A stretch of 64,000 bases of DNA from Manihot esculenta (taxonomy: Eukaryota; Streptophyta; Magnoliopsida; Malpighiales; Euphorbiaceae). The notes under the pieces were generated by a model that did no database searches, was not told the DNA's origin, and worked only from the letters and a program-made list of their open reading frames with translations. The DNA lies in the NCBI RefSeq assembly GCF_001659605.2, contig NC_035174.2, forward strand, positions 19,692,009 through 19,756,008, in the 5' to 3' direction. Shown piece after piece: positions 1 to 12,994 of this stretch. The number at the start of each line of letters is the position of its first letter. Position 1 is the first letter of the stretch. The translations under genes and the position numbers were made by a program.

Positions 1-127
1 AAGTGATGGAAGAATTCGATGAAGAAGGGGGTGAAAGGGAATGTCTGCCCAAAATCACGCTGCTTAATGAAAAAAACTAAGCTACGACCTTGCTGGGGTC
101 TATCAAGCCCGCCGGAGGTGGGTTAGG

Positions 128-241
128 GCAGTTTCTGACCAAAATCTGTTCAGTTCGGTTTTTAAAAATTCTCAAATTTTGATTTTTGGTTTATTCGGTT
201 CGATTCAATTTTGAACTGAACCAATCAAATACTCACCCCTA
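128..241. mobile_element. Truncated end of a hAT-like MITE
   Basis: This stretch matches the terminal ~110 bp of the intact MITE at 46473-46937. It shares the run starting tttctgaccaaaatc, then GGTT/CGGTT-rich DNA, and ends in a degenerate terminal inverted repeat (actcacccct, then a). The other end of the element is missing. It is noncoding. Confidence 0.6.
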
Positions 242-1043
242 ATAGGCGCCAACCACCTCGCTTTTTTTCTTCTTGTAGATTAATCAATTACAACACAGTT
301 TCGTTTCAGCCACATCAATATTATTATATGTGAAATGATTAATACCCTTTAATTTTTAAATTATCATTAATTATTTTCTTTAAAATTATTTTTTAAAAAA
401 TATTTTCACATAAAATATTTTTTATATATGTAAATTATTTTTTACAAATAAACAGAATCTAAAAACATATTTATTTAATTTAATAATAAATGAACAAGAT
501 ATTTAAGATTAAAATTTATGTCAATATATTATGATTTTATTTAAAATTATGGTTGAAAGATAAAAAGTTGATTTAAAATTAATATTCTACAATATTATTC
601 TAAATTAGGTAAAAAAAAATTAACACGCTATTTTATTATTTAAATTTTTTCTATGGAATATGTTAAATTTAAAGACAATAACAATTATGCTTCAAAAAAA
701 AAAGACAATAACAATTAATAAGTCTTTCTTGCCATTAGACGCTAAACCACATAATATCTATAATAATTTAACACAAAAATTAAAATTTATGAAATTTAAA
801 TAAATATATTTAAGAAGTAATTTGAAACAATAATTTGAATATGAATGTCAAAAATTCTTTATTTATTTTTTTAGTTATCGAATAATATGCATTTTCAATA
901 AAGTAAAAAAAATTTTAAAAAAATAAAGAATTAGATGCAGGGTCAGCAATCCATCGATCAGTTTCAAACTCAACCGATCCAAATTGAAATTATTTGATTT
1001 AATTTGATCACTCAAAACTGATTTTCTCCGGAGAGTTTTCCAT
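242..1043. other. AT-rich intergenic DNA
   Basis: Very AT-rich sequence without a plausible coding frame. A short stretch near 945-1020 (repeated cgatc/aattgaa words) resembles a decayed MITE piece, but no ends can be defined. Confidence 0.5.
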
Positions 1044-1748
1044 TAGGCTTGTAAACAAATCGAGTCGAACCCAACTTTGAAGAGTTCAAACTTAGTTTAT
1101 TAAAAATGTTTTGAGTTCGAGTCGAATTTGAGTTTTACTCATTTCGAACTCAACCTGAGTATTAAAAAGTTCAAACTTGGCTCGTTTAGCAAACGAATTT
1201 AGATGAATCGAGCTTTTATCGAGTTTAGTCTCGAATAGTTCACGAGTAGTTGAATTCATTTACATGTATAATGAGTTTTAGTTTAAAACTAATAAATTTA
1301 AAACTAAAATAATTTTAATTAAATAAGTATATCTACAAATTAGCTCGTAAATTTATAAATATGAGTTTTTAAATCTTAATGATCCAAATATATGCAAGTT
1401 TAAGAGTGTAACTAAATTATATAGAGCTGAATTTTAAAAAATTTAGGTTTGACTCATGAAAGTATATGTAGAATTTGAGTTTATTTCTCTTATGATAATA
1501 CTCTCAGCTTACTTAACGAGACTGTTCATGAGCCTATTCGCGAACCTACTCATGAACTCAGAAATGAGTCGAGCTCACGAGTCTTAGCGAGCCGAATATT
1601 ATGGATCTCAAACTTGGCTCGTTTATCAAACGAGCCTAAAAATTAAGCTCAAACTTGACTCGTTTAGAAATCGAGTCGAATTCGATTGAGTTTTTATCGA
1701 GTCGAACTCCGAGTAGCTCACGAACGATTTAATTCATTTATACCCCTA
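1044..1748. mobile_element. Degenerate foldback or MITE-like element
   Basis: The interval is built from many forward and inverted copies of words such as gagtcgaac, gttcgactc, ctcgtttagcaaacga and its complement. It ends in a degenerate inverted terminus: ttaggcttgtaaac on the left and ttatacccctact on the right. The outline fits an old hAT-type MITE of the TAGGGGTGTAAA group, which is family knowledge. Target duplications are not clear, so the ends are approximate. It is noncoding. Confidence 0.45.
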
Positions 1749-4035
1749 CTTCCTATAATCCCAATACCAGAGGTCGACATCTAACATCTCATTGAAACAA
1801 ATAATCAAGCAAACAATTTCAACAAACCACAACGTACAAAACTTTAATAAAAATAAATACAAACAAGAAGCTATCAATTCCGTCCATTTTAACACAAACA
1901 ATACTCCAGTACAAATAGAAAATCAAATAATAAATCATATATACAAAACAGTAATTTATTTTTTTTACAAATATATTTAAAGTACATGTCGTGAGGAGCA
2001 CTGTTCTTTGTCGAGAGAAATGGAGTGGTCTTTCTCTTCATCTCAAGGAATGCTCTTCATCAACGAGAGCAGTGGAGTCGCCTCTCATTGTCAAAAGCAA
2101 TGGAGTTGCCTCTCACTGTCTTTCCATTAATTGTGAGTAGTCATTGTTGATGAGAGTAGTGGAGCATCCAAAGGAGGAAAGGTCTTCATCGACGAGAGTG
2201 ACACAAGAAAAGTTGGTCTTTGTCGTGAGAGTATGAGACGACGACGAAGAAGATGCTATCAACGATTTTTAAGATGCGAGATGGAGATGAGAAAGAAGAA
2301 AGAGGGTGGGATGGATGGCAATGTAAGGTGAAGCGAGAAAAGTGAATTTAGGGTCTGTAATCTATAGAAATTCATTGTGTACATATATGTATGTATACAG
2401 TTTGGTTCGATTTTCTTCATTGATTTTAGTTATATAATCAAATCGAATCAAAAATTGAATTTTATAAAATTATTAATCGAATTAAATTAAATAATCAAAT
2501 TTATTGATTCAATTTGATTCGGTTCGATCTAATTAAACTAAAAAAATACTTTTTAAAGCATAAAAAGAATTTTAAAATTGTATTAAAACGTTTAATTTAA
2601 AACATAAAAATTAAATTTTTTATTTTTTCGGAAGGTAAAGTGATGGACATAGAAGCTGTCCAAGAAAAAGATGAATAAAAAGAAAGAGCGATATTAGCAA
2701 TTTACTAGTATTATCTAACTGTGTGAGGGATGTTTTGATATTCATTTCATTACTTTTAAATATAATATAGTCGTTTTTATTATAAATATCTTAATATATA
2801 TTTTAAAATTTAATTTTATAATAAAATATTAAAATTATAATATTATATATGAAATATTTAAGTACAGATATATAAATCAATTTATAAAATTAAAATTTAA
2901 AAAAAATATAAATTAAAATAAAAAATGTTTCAAATATAATATAAAAATATATTTAAAACATAATTTAATTATATTTTTATTATAAATATCATAAAATATA
3001 TTTTATAATTTAATTCTATAATAAAATATTAATATTATAATGTTATATATATAATTGATTCAATCAATTTTTAATTTATTAATTATACATATATAATTCA
3101 ATTTATTATAATAATAAAAATTCAAAAAATATAAAGAAAAATAAAGAAAAATATTTCAAATATAATATAAAATCATATTATAAAAAAAAACTTTAATATT
3201 TTTATTTTTATTATAAATATCATAATATACGTTTTATAATTTAGTATAGCAACGTATTAAAATTATAATATTATGTATAGAAAATTTTAATATATAATTA
3301 AATTAATCAATTTTTAATTTATTATTTATACATATATAAATTAAACTATAACAATGAAACTCAGAAAAATGTAAATCAAAATATAAAAAGATAATCATTT
3401 TTTTTTAAACTCTCTGAAAAAATATAACTAATAAAAATATAATATTACAATTAACTTATGATATTTAAATATTTTTCTTAATCTTGTATGGCCATATATA
3501 ATATTTTTATTTTTGCTTGAATTATTTTTAATAGTAAAGACTGTTTTTTCAAATTTATTTTTTTATGAAAGTGTTATATTTTATTTATTTTGAAAAAATT
3601 TATTTTCTTTTAGTGGTATCTATATATAAGATTAATGGTATTTATATATAAGAGTGATATTAAAATAAAATTTAAGCTATGTAAGAACAATAAAAGAATT
3701 ATCTTATTTTAATATGAAATTGATCTAAATTGATCTAGAGATCACAATGATTAAAATTGATAAGTTTTATCATATTTTATAATTAGTTTAAATTAAAAAT
3801 TTTAATTATAGTAAATTTATTAATTATTTTTTAATAATTAAAATAAATATAATTTATAATAAATATAAATATAAATATTTTAGATAATTTTATTATTTAC
3901 TACCTGGTATATACTTAAATTATATATGAACTAAAAAATAATTAAAAAATATTAGTATTTATTATAGAAAATAATTCAATTAAATTAATAATTAATTAAA
4001 TAATTTGTATTTTATCTCTAAATGTTATATGTTAT
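1749..4035. other. AT-rich intergenic DNA with repeat remnants
   Basis: At 1985-2345 there is a purine-rich, moderately GC segment with repeated gagag/gtggagt words but no long open frame. At about 2398-2545 there is a gattcggttcgat-type stretch resembling the internal sequence of the hAT-like MITEs. From 2600 to 4035 the DNA is very AT-rich. The 60-62 codon frames here are low-complexity and not credible genes. Confidence 0.5.
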
Positions 4036-4787
4036 TGTAACCATCCGGAAACCGGACCGCTACCGGCGCTAGGATCCAGATCGACTTAAAGCCGCCGGGA
4101 CACACAGCAAACCTAACATACATTCTGTGTACCTGTTAAATCTCATAAACTTCATAAAATTTATTTAAAACATACAAGAAAGGTAGGATCTAGGCTTACC
4201 TCTTAAAGATCGAGAGAAAATGCGATCCTAACTTGGAGATGGGAGAAATCTACCTTACTGGACCTCCAAGCTCCAAAACTTGCTCTAAACTTCAAAAATC
4301 TTCAAAATCAAGTTAAAACTTGTTAAAATTCGAAAGATTTGAGGAAGAACATCAAAACCAACCATGGGAGGGCATGGACTTACCGTTGGCCGAAAATAGG
4401 GGAGAAAACTCACCCATTTTCGGCCATGGGTCCTTTTATAGGTGACAAGGCAGGCCACCTTCGGAAGCCGAAGGCGACTCCAAAACGCATGTATGTTCGG
4501 CGGCCGAACATGAGGTTCGGCGGCCGAACATGAGCCACATTCGGAAGCCTAACGTGCCCCCCTAAACTATCCCACGTTCGGCTGCCGAACTTGAGGTTCG
4601 GCGGCCGAACCTGGAAATGCCTCCATGGTCTTTTTCATTTAAAACCCAATTTCTTTTTTACTTAAAACCATAAAATACATTAAAATATTTTATGAAAACA
4701 TGATTTTTACCCTTTTAGAGGTTTCCGACATCCGAGATTCCACCGGACGGTAGGAATTTCTATACCGGAGTCTAGCCGGATATTACA
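4036..4787 (-). mobile_element. Solo LTR with large internal deletion (Ty3/gypsy)
   Basis: It starts TGTAACCATCCGG and ends GGATATTACA, the conserved termini of the ~2.2-2.4 kb LTR family that fills the centre of the window, in minus orientation. It is flanked by a perfect 5-bp target-site duplication GTTAT (4031-4035 and 4788-4792). Only 752 bp remain: after about 4150 the sequence jumps to the part equivalent to 16285 of the solo LTR at 14651-16829, so about 1.4 kb of the middle is missing. The TATA segment (ttttata near 4434-4440) and several TTCGGCGGCCGAA palindromes are kept. No internal domain is present. Confidence 0.85.
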
Positions 4788-4792
4788 GTTAT

Positions 4793-6363
4793 AAAATTTT
4801 ATTTTTTTCTGATTATATTAAACTGCATTATTATTTATTAGTATCATTATAAATATTTTAATACTTTTTACAAAATCCATTTAATTAAAAGGAAAACTTT
4901 TTTCTATAAATTTATTATAGTTTTAACTTTTTTTTAAGAAATTTTTGAATTATAATAAAAATTATTATAAAAATTTATGAGGAAAAATTAAGAATTTGAC
5001 ATTTATATAAATTCTATGATTAATTTAATTAATAAAATTTACATTAATTTGAATTTTTTAAAAAATTTAAATTATCTATCTAATAAAATTATTATTTTTA
5101 TTAATTTTAATCCATAAAGAATTTTACTAAAAATATCTATTAAAATAATTTTATTAATAAAATTACAAAAAAATATTTAAATAATATGATATAATAATTA
5201 TTTGAACTATTTTATTTAACTTTTTAAATATTTAAATAATATTAAAATCAAGATAATTTTTAAAATAAAAACAATCTCTTAATTTCATATATTATTTTAA
5301 TTTTAATTAAAACAATTTAATTAATAAATATTTAAAAAATATTTAAATAAATTTAGAGTTTCTTCTTTTTATTTATACAAAATATATATTATAAATTTAA
5401 AGAATATTTTTATCAAATTATCTTATAAAATGGTTTGATTTTGAATGATTGTAAATTTTTGTTAGACTCTAAAACTAATATTTATGTTAGATGGGTTCGT
5501 CGTAATATTATTCTAACGGCTCATATTTTGACTAGAAAATTTATTAAATATAATCGTTTTTATTTGGAATAATATCTTTTTATTTGATAAAATTTTATTC
5601 ATGAGTAATTTTATTTTAAAAAAAATTATTTATTATATTTTTTTTAATTAATTGTTAATTACTCAAATTTTCAATCAATACAATAGAACATATTAGACAG
5701 TCACTTCAAAAATATCCTTGCTGGCGTTATCTAAAAAGTAAATGATAGAAGGGCTATAATCTGAAATGGGCGGCATAAGCTTCCAATTCATTGTTGATCA
5801 ACCGCCTACCCATAAACAAACTCTCACCATAAATGACTAAATATTAGTATGAAGAAGAAAAAAGAAAAATGACAAAACAAAAGTCCATTGCTTGTTTCCC
5901 AACCTGGCTATAATATAATTCTACCCTTATCTCCTTTAACTCTCTGTTTGGATTGTAGTAAAGTTGAAGTAAAGCTATTAAAAGCTTTTCAATTCTACTA
6001 AAATTAATTATTTAATACTTTCCTGAATTACAACAAATTAATAACTGTTATTTTAAAACTATAAAAATTAATTAAAAAAAAACTATTTATTTAGTCATTG
6101 CAAATAACGGTTTAAAATGCAAAGATTTTAATTATATTTAAAATTAGATTAAATAAAATAAAATTAAGAGTATTTGTTATAATTGATAAAAAGCAGAAAG
6201 TGTAGCAATAATGTATTGAGTGAAAGCAATTATAGCATGTGGTAATCTGTGGTGCACTTGAAGTTAGGTTAAATGTCACTATGGACCTTATCCAATAAAT
6301 TAAATATTTGATTTAATGATGAGGCAAGTGGGAATATTTTACGAAGAAGATCACTCCTTTATA
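4793..6363. other. AT-rich intergenic DNA
   Basis: Long A/T runs and no convincing open frame on either strand. No recognisable repeat ends were found. Confidence 0.5.
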
Positions 6364-6815
6364 TAGTGAGCAGTATTCGGTTCAAATCGAAAAATTTGAT
6401 CGAATCGAATTGATTTAAAAATTAGTTTGATTTTTTATACATTTTAGTTCGGTTCGGTTTTTAATTTTAAAAATTTCAGTTATTTCAGTTTGATTCGATT
6501 TTAATTAGAAAAAAACTAAAAACATCGAACCGATTAGTGATAATAATATGTTTTTTCAATAATTTAGAGAAATTAAATTATATTAAGATTAAAATATTTT
6601 AATTAAATTCTAATATATTAAAAATAAAGTGAAAAATAAAAAAATTATTAAAAATTGAAACCAATCAAACCGAACCGAATCAAATCGGTTCAGTTCGATT
6701 TGGTTTTTGACCAAAATCGATTCGGTTCAATTTCCATAAACACTAAAATTTCGATTTTTAATTTATTCAATTCGGTTTGATTTTGAACCGAACCGACCGA
6801 ATGATCACTTCTACT
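6364..6815. mobile_element. hAT-like MITE, diverged copy
   Basis: The left end tagtgagcagtattcggtt and right end ccgaccgaatgatcactt correspond to the ends of the intact MITE at 46473-46937. The interior has the same layout: repeated cggttcggtt words, an AT-rich middle with ttaaattaaaatattttaatt, then complementary words. The termini carry substitutions and no target duplication is obvious, so this is an older copy. It is noncoding. Confidence 0.65.
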
Positions 6816-7175
6816 TCTTTCACATCTCTCACTTGAATATTGTTCATAATCTCATATAATTTTATTAAAAATATCATTATATGTATATATTTATATTTAT
6901 ATTTATATTTATTTTACAAAACCCAATTTAGAGAAATTATTTTGGTGAAAAATTTGTGGATATAAAAAAATAAACTAAATTTATAACCTTTTAGTAAGGT
7001 CCATTATAATTGCTTATAACTAATATTTTTCATATTTTTCTGAGATTTAGAATATTAAAAAAAATTAATCAATAAAAAATATTTTTTAATAATTTATTTT
7101 AAAAAATTAACTTTTTAATAAAAAAAATCATTTTTTACACTTTAAAAATCTTATTAAAACTTTAGATTTTTAGAA

Positions 7176-7178
<3 letters not shown>

Positions 7179-7211
<33 letters not shown>
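7179..7211. repeat. (AT)n microsatellite
   Basis: An uninterrupted AT dinucleotide run of about 33 bp. A second, shorter AT run lies at about 7226-7240. The surrounding DNA from 6816 to 7759 is AT-rich and shows no gene. Confidence 0.9.
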
Positions 7212-7213
<2 letters not shown>

Positions 7214-7759
7214 GCTTTCAAAAAATATATATATATATATTTGTTAATATATTTTATTTTTAAAATTAAAATTAAATAATAAAAAATAAATTATTTTTGA
7301 TATTTTTTCACAAAATTATTTTTTAAAAATAAACAAAGCCTTTAATTTTATAATAATTTGTCTATCCTAACTTAATACGGTAATTAAATACAAGAAAAGC
7401 AATACAATAAATATTTTCTATCAAAAATATTTTTTTAAATATAAATTATTTTTTGAAAATAAACAGTGTCTTAATTTTATAATAATTTATCTAACCTGAC
7501 TTAATATAGTAATTAAATGCATATAATTTTCCTGATAGACTTAAATTTTGAGTCTTCACTCTCCAAATCTCTTAATATTTTGTAATTATTTTTTTTTTTT
7601 AATTGATATCAATCAACAATAATTAACCAGAAATCATATTTTCCATTGGGCTTTCTACAGAGCTCAGATCATGTTGGTAAAGAGTCCAAGCCCAAGAAGT
7701 GCCATACAAATGCCATTATGGATGGATTTTCTTTTCTTTATTAGTTTATATAAAATTAA

Positions 7760-7993
7760 GGGTAAACTGCAATTTAGTCCCTCTAGTTTAGTAAAATACA
7801 ATATCTCGTCCCTCTGTTACCGTAAAATTTTCAGTTAACCTTCCGTTTATTTTAATGAAAATGACTAAACTACCCTTTAAGTAAAAAAAAACTCAAACAA
7901 ACATACACTTCATCCCAACACAGGAGGAGGAGGAGGAGAAGGGACGAAATGTTGTATTTTACTAAACTAGAGGGATTAAATTGCAGTTTACCC
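7760..7993. mobile_element. Foldback MITE with ~55-bp terminal inverted repeats (Mutator-like)
   Basis: The left arm begins GGGTAAACTGCAATTTAG and the right arm is its near-perfect inverted copy ending GCAGTTTACCC. The arms extend about 55 bp inward through the tagtccctctagtttag segment. The 9-bp flanks (taaaattaa and ttttattaa) agree at 6 of 9 positions, compatible with an eroded 9-bp Mutator-type target duplication. The centre holds GGA repeats (near 7922-7940). It is noncoding. Confidence 0.75.
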
Positions 7994-9090
7994 TTTTATT
8001 AATTAATTCTCTTCAGATTTATTCTATTTTATTATCCATTCACTAATTCGTCATGCATTAAGAATATATAACTTTTATTTGTTATTTCCTTTGTTCACTT
8101 TTTTAAATTTATTGTAATATATAAATTAATTATTATAACTTTATTTTATTATTTTTTTTTTAAAAAAAAATTTTAATGGTATACAGACTCTTAACTCTAA
8201 GAACATAATCGCTTTGTGGTATAAATCCAACATGATTTTGCAATTTCTCCAAATAATTGGAATTAGAAGCAGAATTTGCTCATAGACTTCGACCATGTGG
8301 GGAATTGCAGTAGAAAAGAGCTGGCCTCGTACTGTTTCAAGTTGAGGCAGCATGCAAGATTCAGGGAGTTCTAAATAGTAATTATTTGAAGTTAACTTTC
8401 TAATTTGACTAAATTTTAATGAATCAAGCTTCAACTTACCAAACTAATAAACAAGATAAATCTGAGTCGAGCTAACTGTGAATCAAGTTCGAATAGGACA
8501 AAACGTAAACAGAGCTCAAATTTGAGATTAGTAAAAATTTAATGATCAAGTTTGAAATCTATTAAAAATGACTTTGAATTTAGATTTGTATTTTAAGAAA
8601 AAAAAATTAACATAAAATATTAAATTTAAATTCCTCAAAAACTAAATAATATCACATGACTTTAAAGAATAAGATTCAGTTACTAATGAGCTATAACTCT
8701 TGAAGTCATTCAAAATTATAAAATTATTACACCCAGTTCAACTAAAAAATAAAAAAAAATAGTTCCCACCCAATTCTTACAGGAGCTGTGCAATATGACA
8801 CTATTAATTTAGATGAAAACCTTCACAAACCTCACGAATTATAAGGGAAAAAACATTAGGATTTGACCTCGAATGTTAACTGAACAAAAGTTCTTTAAGA
8901 TGATCAATAAAAAAAAAAGTGCCGTATCATGGAACTCTTTCATAAAAAATAGCCTTTCCCTTCTTACATGCTTAACCAGCATGTTTTCTTGGTGATCTAA
9001 GCCTAAAACAACAAATCACTATCATAAGCAAAAGAACAAAATGGCAAGAAACCTGCTACCTTGAATAATATGGTGGCAATGAACAGAGTT
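7994..9090. other. Downstream flank of the saposin-like gene
   Basis: Mostly AT-rich. A 97-codon frame on the minus strand (8141-8434) has no recognisable motif and ends in a lysine/isoleucine run from the A-rich DNA, so I do not call it a gene. The part adjoining 9091 is the expected 3' UTR of the minus-strand gene. No clear polyadenylation signal could be assigned. Confidence 0.4.
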
Positions 9091-11346
9091 CTAAAGCTCT
9101 AATTTGACAGTCTCTGAATTCTTATTTGTCCATGATGCTTTTATTCCTTTCCACCAATGTCGCATCCTGTTGGAGACACTGTTCACATGGCTCTTCAGTG
9201 TCTCACTTGCAGTCTTGATTCCTTCGGCAATCTTCTCTTTCCAGTCATCCTTTTTGCTCTCTTTCTCTCTCAGAACTTTTGCCTGCAAGGAGTTGGTTTA
9301 TTGCAGTTTAGTGAAACAGTGAGACCTTGAAAAGAAAGTTTAGCCCATTAATTTGGATGTTGTACCAATTTTGAAGGGAAGTTTGTCTCGTCATCTTCAT
9401 CTTCATCTTCATCATCATCAGCTTTTTCATTACCAAAGTTTTTCATGTTCATCAGATCTTCCCTTGAATACATTTGCATGTTAGGTGCTCCTGGCATCCC
9501 CTGAAGTAGATCGATACAAATCAGAAGCTAACTTGATGTAAATCATATATAGATATAATTTTGGGCAAGGAAACAATGACTACCTCCATGGATCTCAGTA
9601 TTTTCTCCATTTCAACCTCTTTAGATGGTTTTGGCACAAATGGTTCTCCAGGAATCCTATCCTAAAACACAAGGGAAAAACAAAAATTACCAAAAGCTGA
9701 ACTTAGAGCTTTATCATCCTCATATTTAATGTGCATATATAAGCAATATTGATAAGTGTGGCCATATAAGGTTACGAGTGTTCTGCATGATATCCTCAAC
9801 CGTAGATTATTTTTAATGTTCTATGACAGGAATAACAAGACAAGTACAGCAACTAAGGAGAAGAAACATTTGAAGGTAAATGACAAATAAAATGTCATTT
9901 GATGAAGAAAGTAGATGCACAGAGAACTTATCATGGTCCATTTTTTTAAAAAAAAATTACATACAAAATTATAGATTATGGCATTTCTGCAATTTAGATC
10001 TACTTTGTGCTGCAAAGAGACTTCATCCTATGAAGTTGAACATGTATAATCAAATATATATTATAGTTGAAACTGAAATACTGCTGTCTAATCCAGAAAA
10101 GTAATATTAGCCTACTATGCAAAATTACAGCATGCTACCAGCCTTTTCATTAGTACATTTACCCTTAATAACAACTGAACTCATTTCAAGTATGAGAATT
10201 TTGGTACATTAAAGGATCATCAATCATGCAACAAAAAGCAGATTGACATGTCACAATATTCTTGAGATAATGGTCACATATCACATAATCAACAAAAAAA
10301 CCAACTTAACTGTTTTACAACAGATGCAGTTACCTTGGGAACTGGAGGTGGCTTCTTTCTGCATGCATTAGTCAGGTCTTTGCACAAATAGTTAACCACT
10401 GAATCAATGCTGGGCTTGAAGCTAAATATGTACTCAGCAATATCAGTATCAGAATTCCCCAGAACCTGCAAGACCAAGATATTATAAAATAGTGTTAAAA
10501 CTTGACTAGAAAAATATTTTCCAGTGACCAGTTTTTTTAACTACTTCAAACATTAGAAAATGTGAAAAATGCTTTCTTGAGCCTCAGTTTAAAAACTTTA
10601 TATGCAGCCAAGTTGATTTGCCATGAAAAAGCACCAATAATAAATAGAATTTCCAAAACCTCACCTCCTGACAAGTCCGCTCTATTGTCTTGCATTCAGA
10701 ATTGCATTGACCTTCAGCTTCTTGTTCTACCAGCTACAAGAATACCACTTCTAGAATTTAGCAAGTCAAGGAAACATTGAAAAGAAAAAGTATCAAAATA
10801 TACCACTGATTTTCCACATCCTCAAGTCCCACTTATTTTACTGTGATTGTAAGTTGAGAATGGTGAACTTATTTTGATCAAAAAACAAATGAAACCAATG
10901 AAACTAATCTCACCTCTAATTTATCCCCTTGCTCCACTATGTCAATCTTCATTATCCAATCAGCTTCTTCCTTCTTCAAGTGACACATATTCTCTGCCAT
11001 CTCAATGATTTGATACTCTGAGATCTAGCAACCCCAGAAAATGCAAAACCAAATATTCAAATCAACAATCAAATCCTACCAAGTACCAAGACCAATATAA
11101 CCCAACAAAACTCAAACCAAACCCAGTTGGTCAAATTACCTTCTTGGGTAAGAACTGAGCCTTCTTTTTTTCTACCAGCTGGTACAACTCCTTTGCTACC
11201 TTTTCACATACTTGGCATTTGATGTATGGTATGTCCTCTTTTCTTGCACTAAAAACAGGTTTCTTGGCACAGAGAGAGACTGGCACACATGTTGATGCCA
11301 CCAATAAAGTCACTAAAACTACCAGTATTTGCTTGATATTAGCCAT
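9091..11346 (-). CDS. Saposin-B domain secretory protein, seven exons
   Basis: This is the only host gene I recognise. The exons on the minus strand are 11140-11346, 10914-11024, 10665-10733, 10334-10465, 9584-9661, 9366-9500 and 9091-9282 (stop included). Every intron is GT-AG and phase 0, and the spliced product is 307 aa. Residues 1-27 are a hydrophobic signal peptide, so the protein should enter the secretory pathway. Residues about 40-165 form a saposin-B-like region with cysteines at 44, 47, 83, 116, 120, 127, 157 and 164, including CQVC and CNSEC motifs. A proline-rich linker (KKPPPVP, about 166-172) follows. Next come a methionine-rich stretch, an acidic run (about 227-237) and a basic, tryptophan-containing helical tail ending in KLEL. 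Plant proteins of this layout are annotated only as saposin-B domain proteins and the substrate is unknown. Saposin folds generally bind lipids or membranes. The start is the first ATG before the signal peptide. Confidence 0.9.
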
Positions 11347-11399
11347 GCCTCTCTCTCAAGCTGCCAAATCAAAGGCTTTATTTTTAGACCTTCCTGCAT

Positions 11400-11995
11400 G
11401 AGTAAATGTTATAAAGGTAATATAAGGTCATAAAGCCAGGGTTGGTAAAGAATAAAAAGGGAACTCCAAAGCGTGCAATAGAAGACAGTTTTGATAAGGC
11501 CAAAAGTTGAATCTCATTTTGTACAAATAAAACTTATGACTTGTAATTTCAATTTTAAGGAAAGTTCCTATTTGCTTTTGGAAAAGGAACACAAATATCT
11601 TTTTATTTCCAAATTTCTCTTATTTCCCTATGTGGACATTCACTTTCCACCACATGGTATCTGGGAGACGGGTAAAAAGAAAATCATTAAAAAAAAAATT
11701 TAGACATATATTCTGTAGTTCAGTAGTTGATGTTCACGCTGCAGGTTTCATTATAAAAAGACAAATAAAACAAAACTCTTAGTTTTCTAAAATAATTTCT
11801 TCACTTTTGTTTATTTTTCATCAGCAGATATTTCCAAATTTTCAACATGACAATAGAAGCAATAAGCATCACACAATCACTAATTTTCAATTTGAGCCTA
11901 CACTTGTTCTCTCATCTGCCCTTTTGCAATCCAATTCTTCAAAGCAAGGGTAACTATTTCTGGTCTAAGTCACACTCCATTTGAAGGTTTCCGGT
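11400..11995. other. Upstream region of the saposin-like gene
   Basis: No gene is seen. On the minus strand, TATA-like sequences occur near 11407-11425 (CCTTATATTACC, CTTTATAAC), about 65-80 bp from the coding ATG. They would act as a promoter only if the gene has no distant leader exon. Which of the two models is right cannot be decided from sequence alone. Confidence 0.3.
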
Positions 11996-12004
11996 TTCAT
12001 TTTA

Positions 12005-12384
12005 GGATAAATTACTATTTAGTCTCTGAGATATAGGATAGTTAGTCTCTGGTTTTGAAAAATACATTCAAATGTCTCTCAGGTTTTAAAAATTCTACTA
12101 GTTAGTCCCTTTGTTAATTTTAGCCGTTAAATTCTAAGAAAAAGTCTAAAATACCCTCAATTGGAAAGACAAATTAGTTTGCATTTTTAATCAAAACTGA
12201 AGGACCAACTAATGAATTTTTTCATATTGTATGGACTAAATAGTAGAACACCTAATGCCTAAAATTAATGAAGGACTGATCAGTAGATTTTTTAGTACCT
12301 CAATGACATTTTAATGTGTTTTTCAAAATAAAGAAACTAAGTAGTGAGTTTCCCACACCAAAAAAACTAAATAGTAAACTACCC
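12005..12384. mobile_element. Mutator-like MITE with 9-bp target duplication
   Basis: It has long inverted arms of about 110-120 bp, starting GGATAAATTACTATTTAGT on the left and ending CTAAATAGTAAACTACCC on the right. The perfect 9-bp direct repeat TTCATTTTA flanks it (11996-12004 and 12385-12393), which is the Mutator superfamily target size. It is 380 bp and noncoding. It lies between the coding part of the saposin-like gene and its possible leader exon. Confidence 0.85.
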
Positions 12385-12393
12385 TTCATTTTA

Positions 12394-12994
12394 ACTATTT
12401 AAAGATCATGCAAAGCAGATACATACATTTGTATTTTAGACACAACAAGATCACAAAATAGTATGTTTTTAAACACAAAAAGATCACAATATAGGCATTT
12501 CATAATTTTTACCATCAACCCTAACTACACAAAGAATCAAGTATGGAAATCACATAATACCTCCTAAAGTTGAAGTGAGCTTTCTTACACACTTCCTACC
12601 ATTAATTAATAAAACAGCATTTGTTATTCAAGAAATCCAGCAGAAAAGAATTGCATATTCAATAGGTCTTGAATGTTAAACTGAAACATTTATTTGGAGA
12701 GTTTCCACACAGGCCAACAGCCTTAGCATTCAAATTCATACCGATTTGTCTCATCACTAGTAGCATTCAAACGACCATTAAAACTAAAATTCAACAATCA
12801 TTATATCAATAACTAGACAAACCATCAAAATCAAACTATCTCAATGAACAAACTCTCAATCCAAATCAAGCATCCCCATTCAACCCCCCAAAATCTTAGC
12901 ATTGAATTCAGAATTCTGAAATGTAAATGCATAGTGAAAAATTAAAAACAAATTGAAAAACAACAAATGAATTAAAGAATATATTCAAAATTAC
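12394..12994. other. Noncoding upstream DNA
   Basis: Moderately AT-rich, without a credible frame. If the leader-exon model is right, this is the distal part of a 5'-UTR intron. Confidence 0.4.

Noticed and set aside
3..80. Open 25-codon stretch ending in TAA (VMEEFDEEGGERE...), possibly the end of an upstream exon
   Set aside because: Protein-like composition but too short, cut by the window edge, and no recognisable motif or splice evidence.
7179..7240. AT runs considered as possible promoter or origin
   Set aside because: Simple microsatellite without associated gene or structure.
8141..8434. 97-codon frame, minus strand
   Set aside because: No motif, ends in an A-run derived lysine tail, and no neighbouring splice or promoter support.
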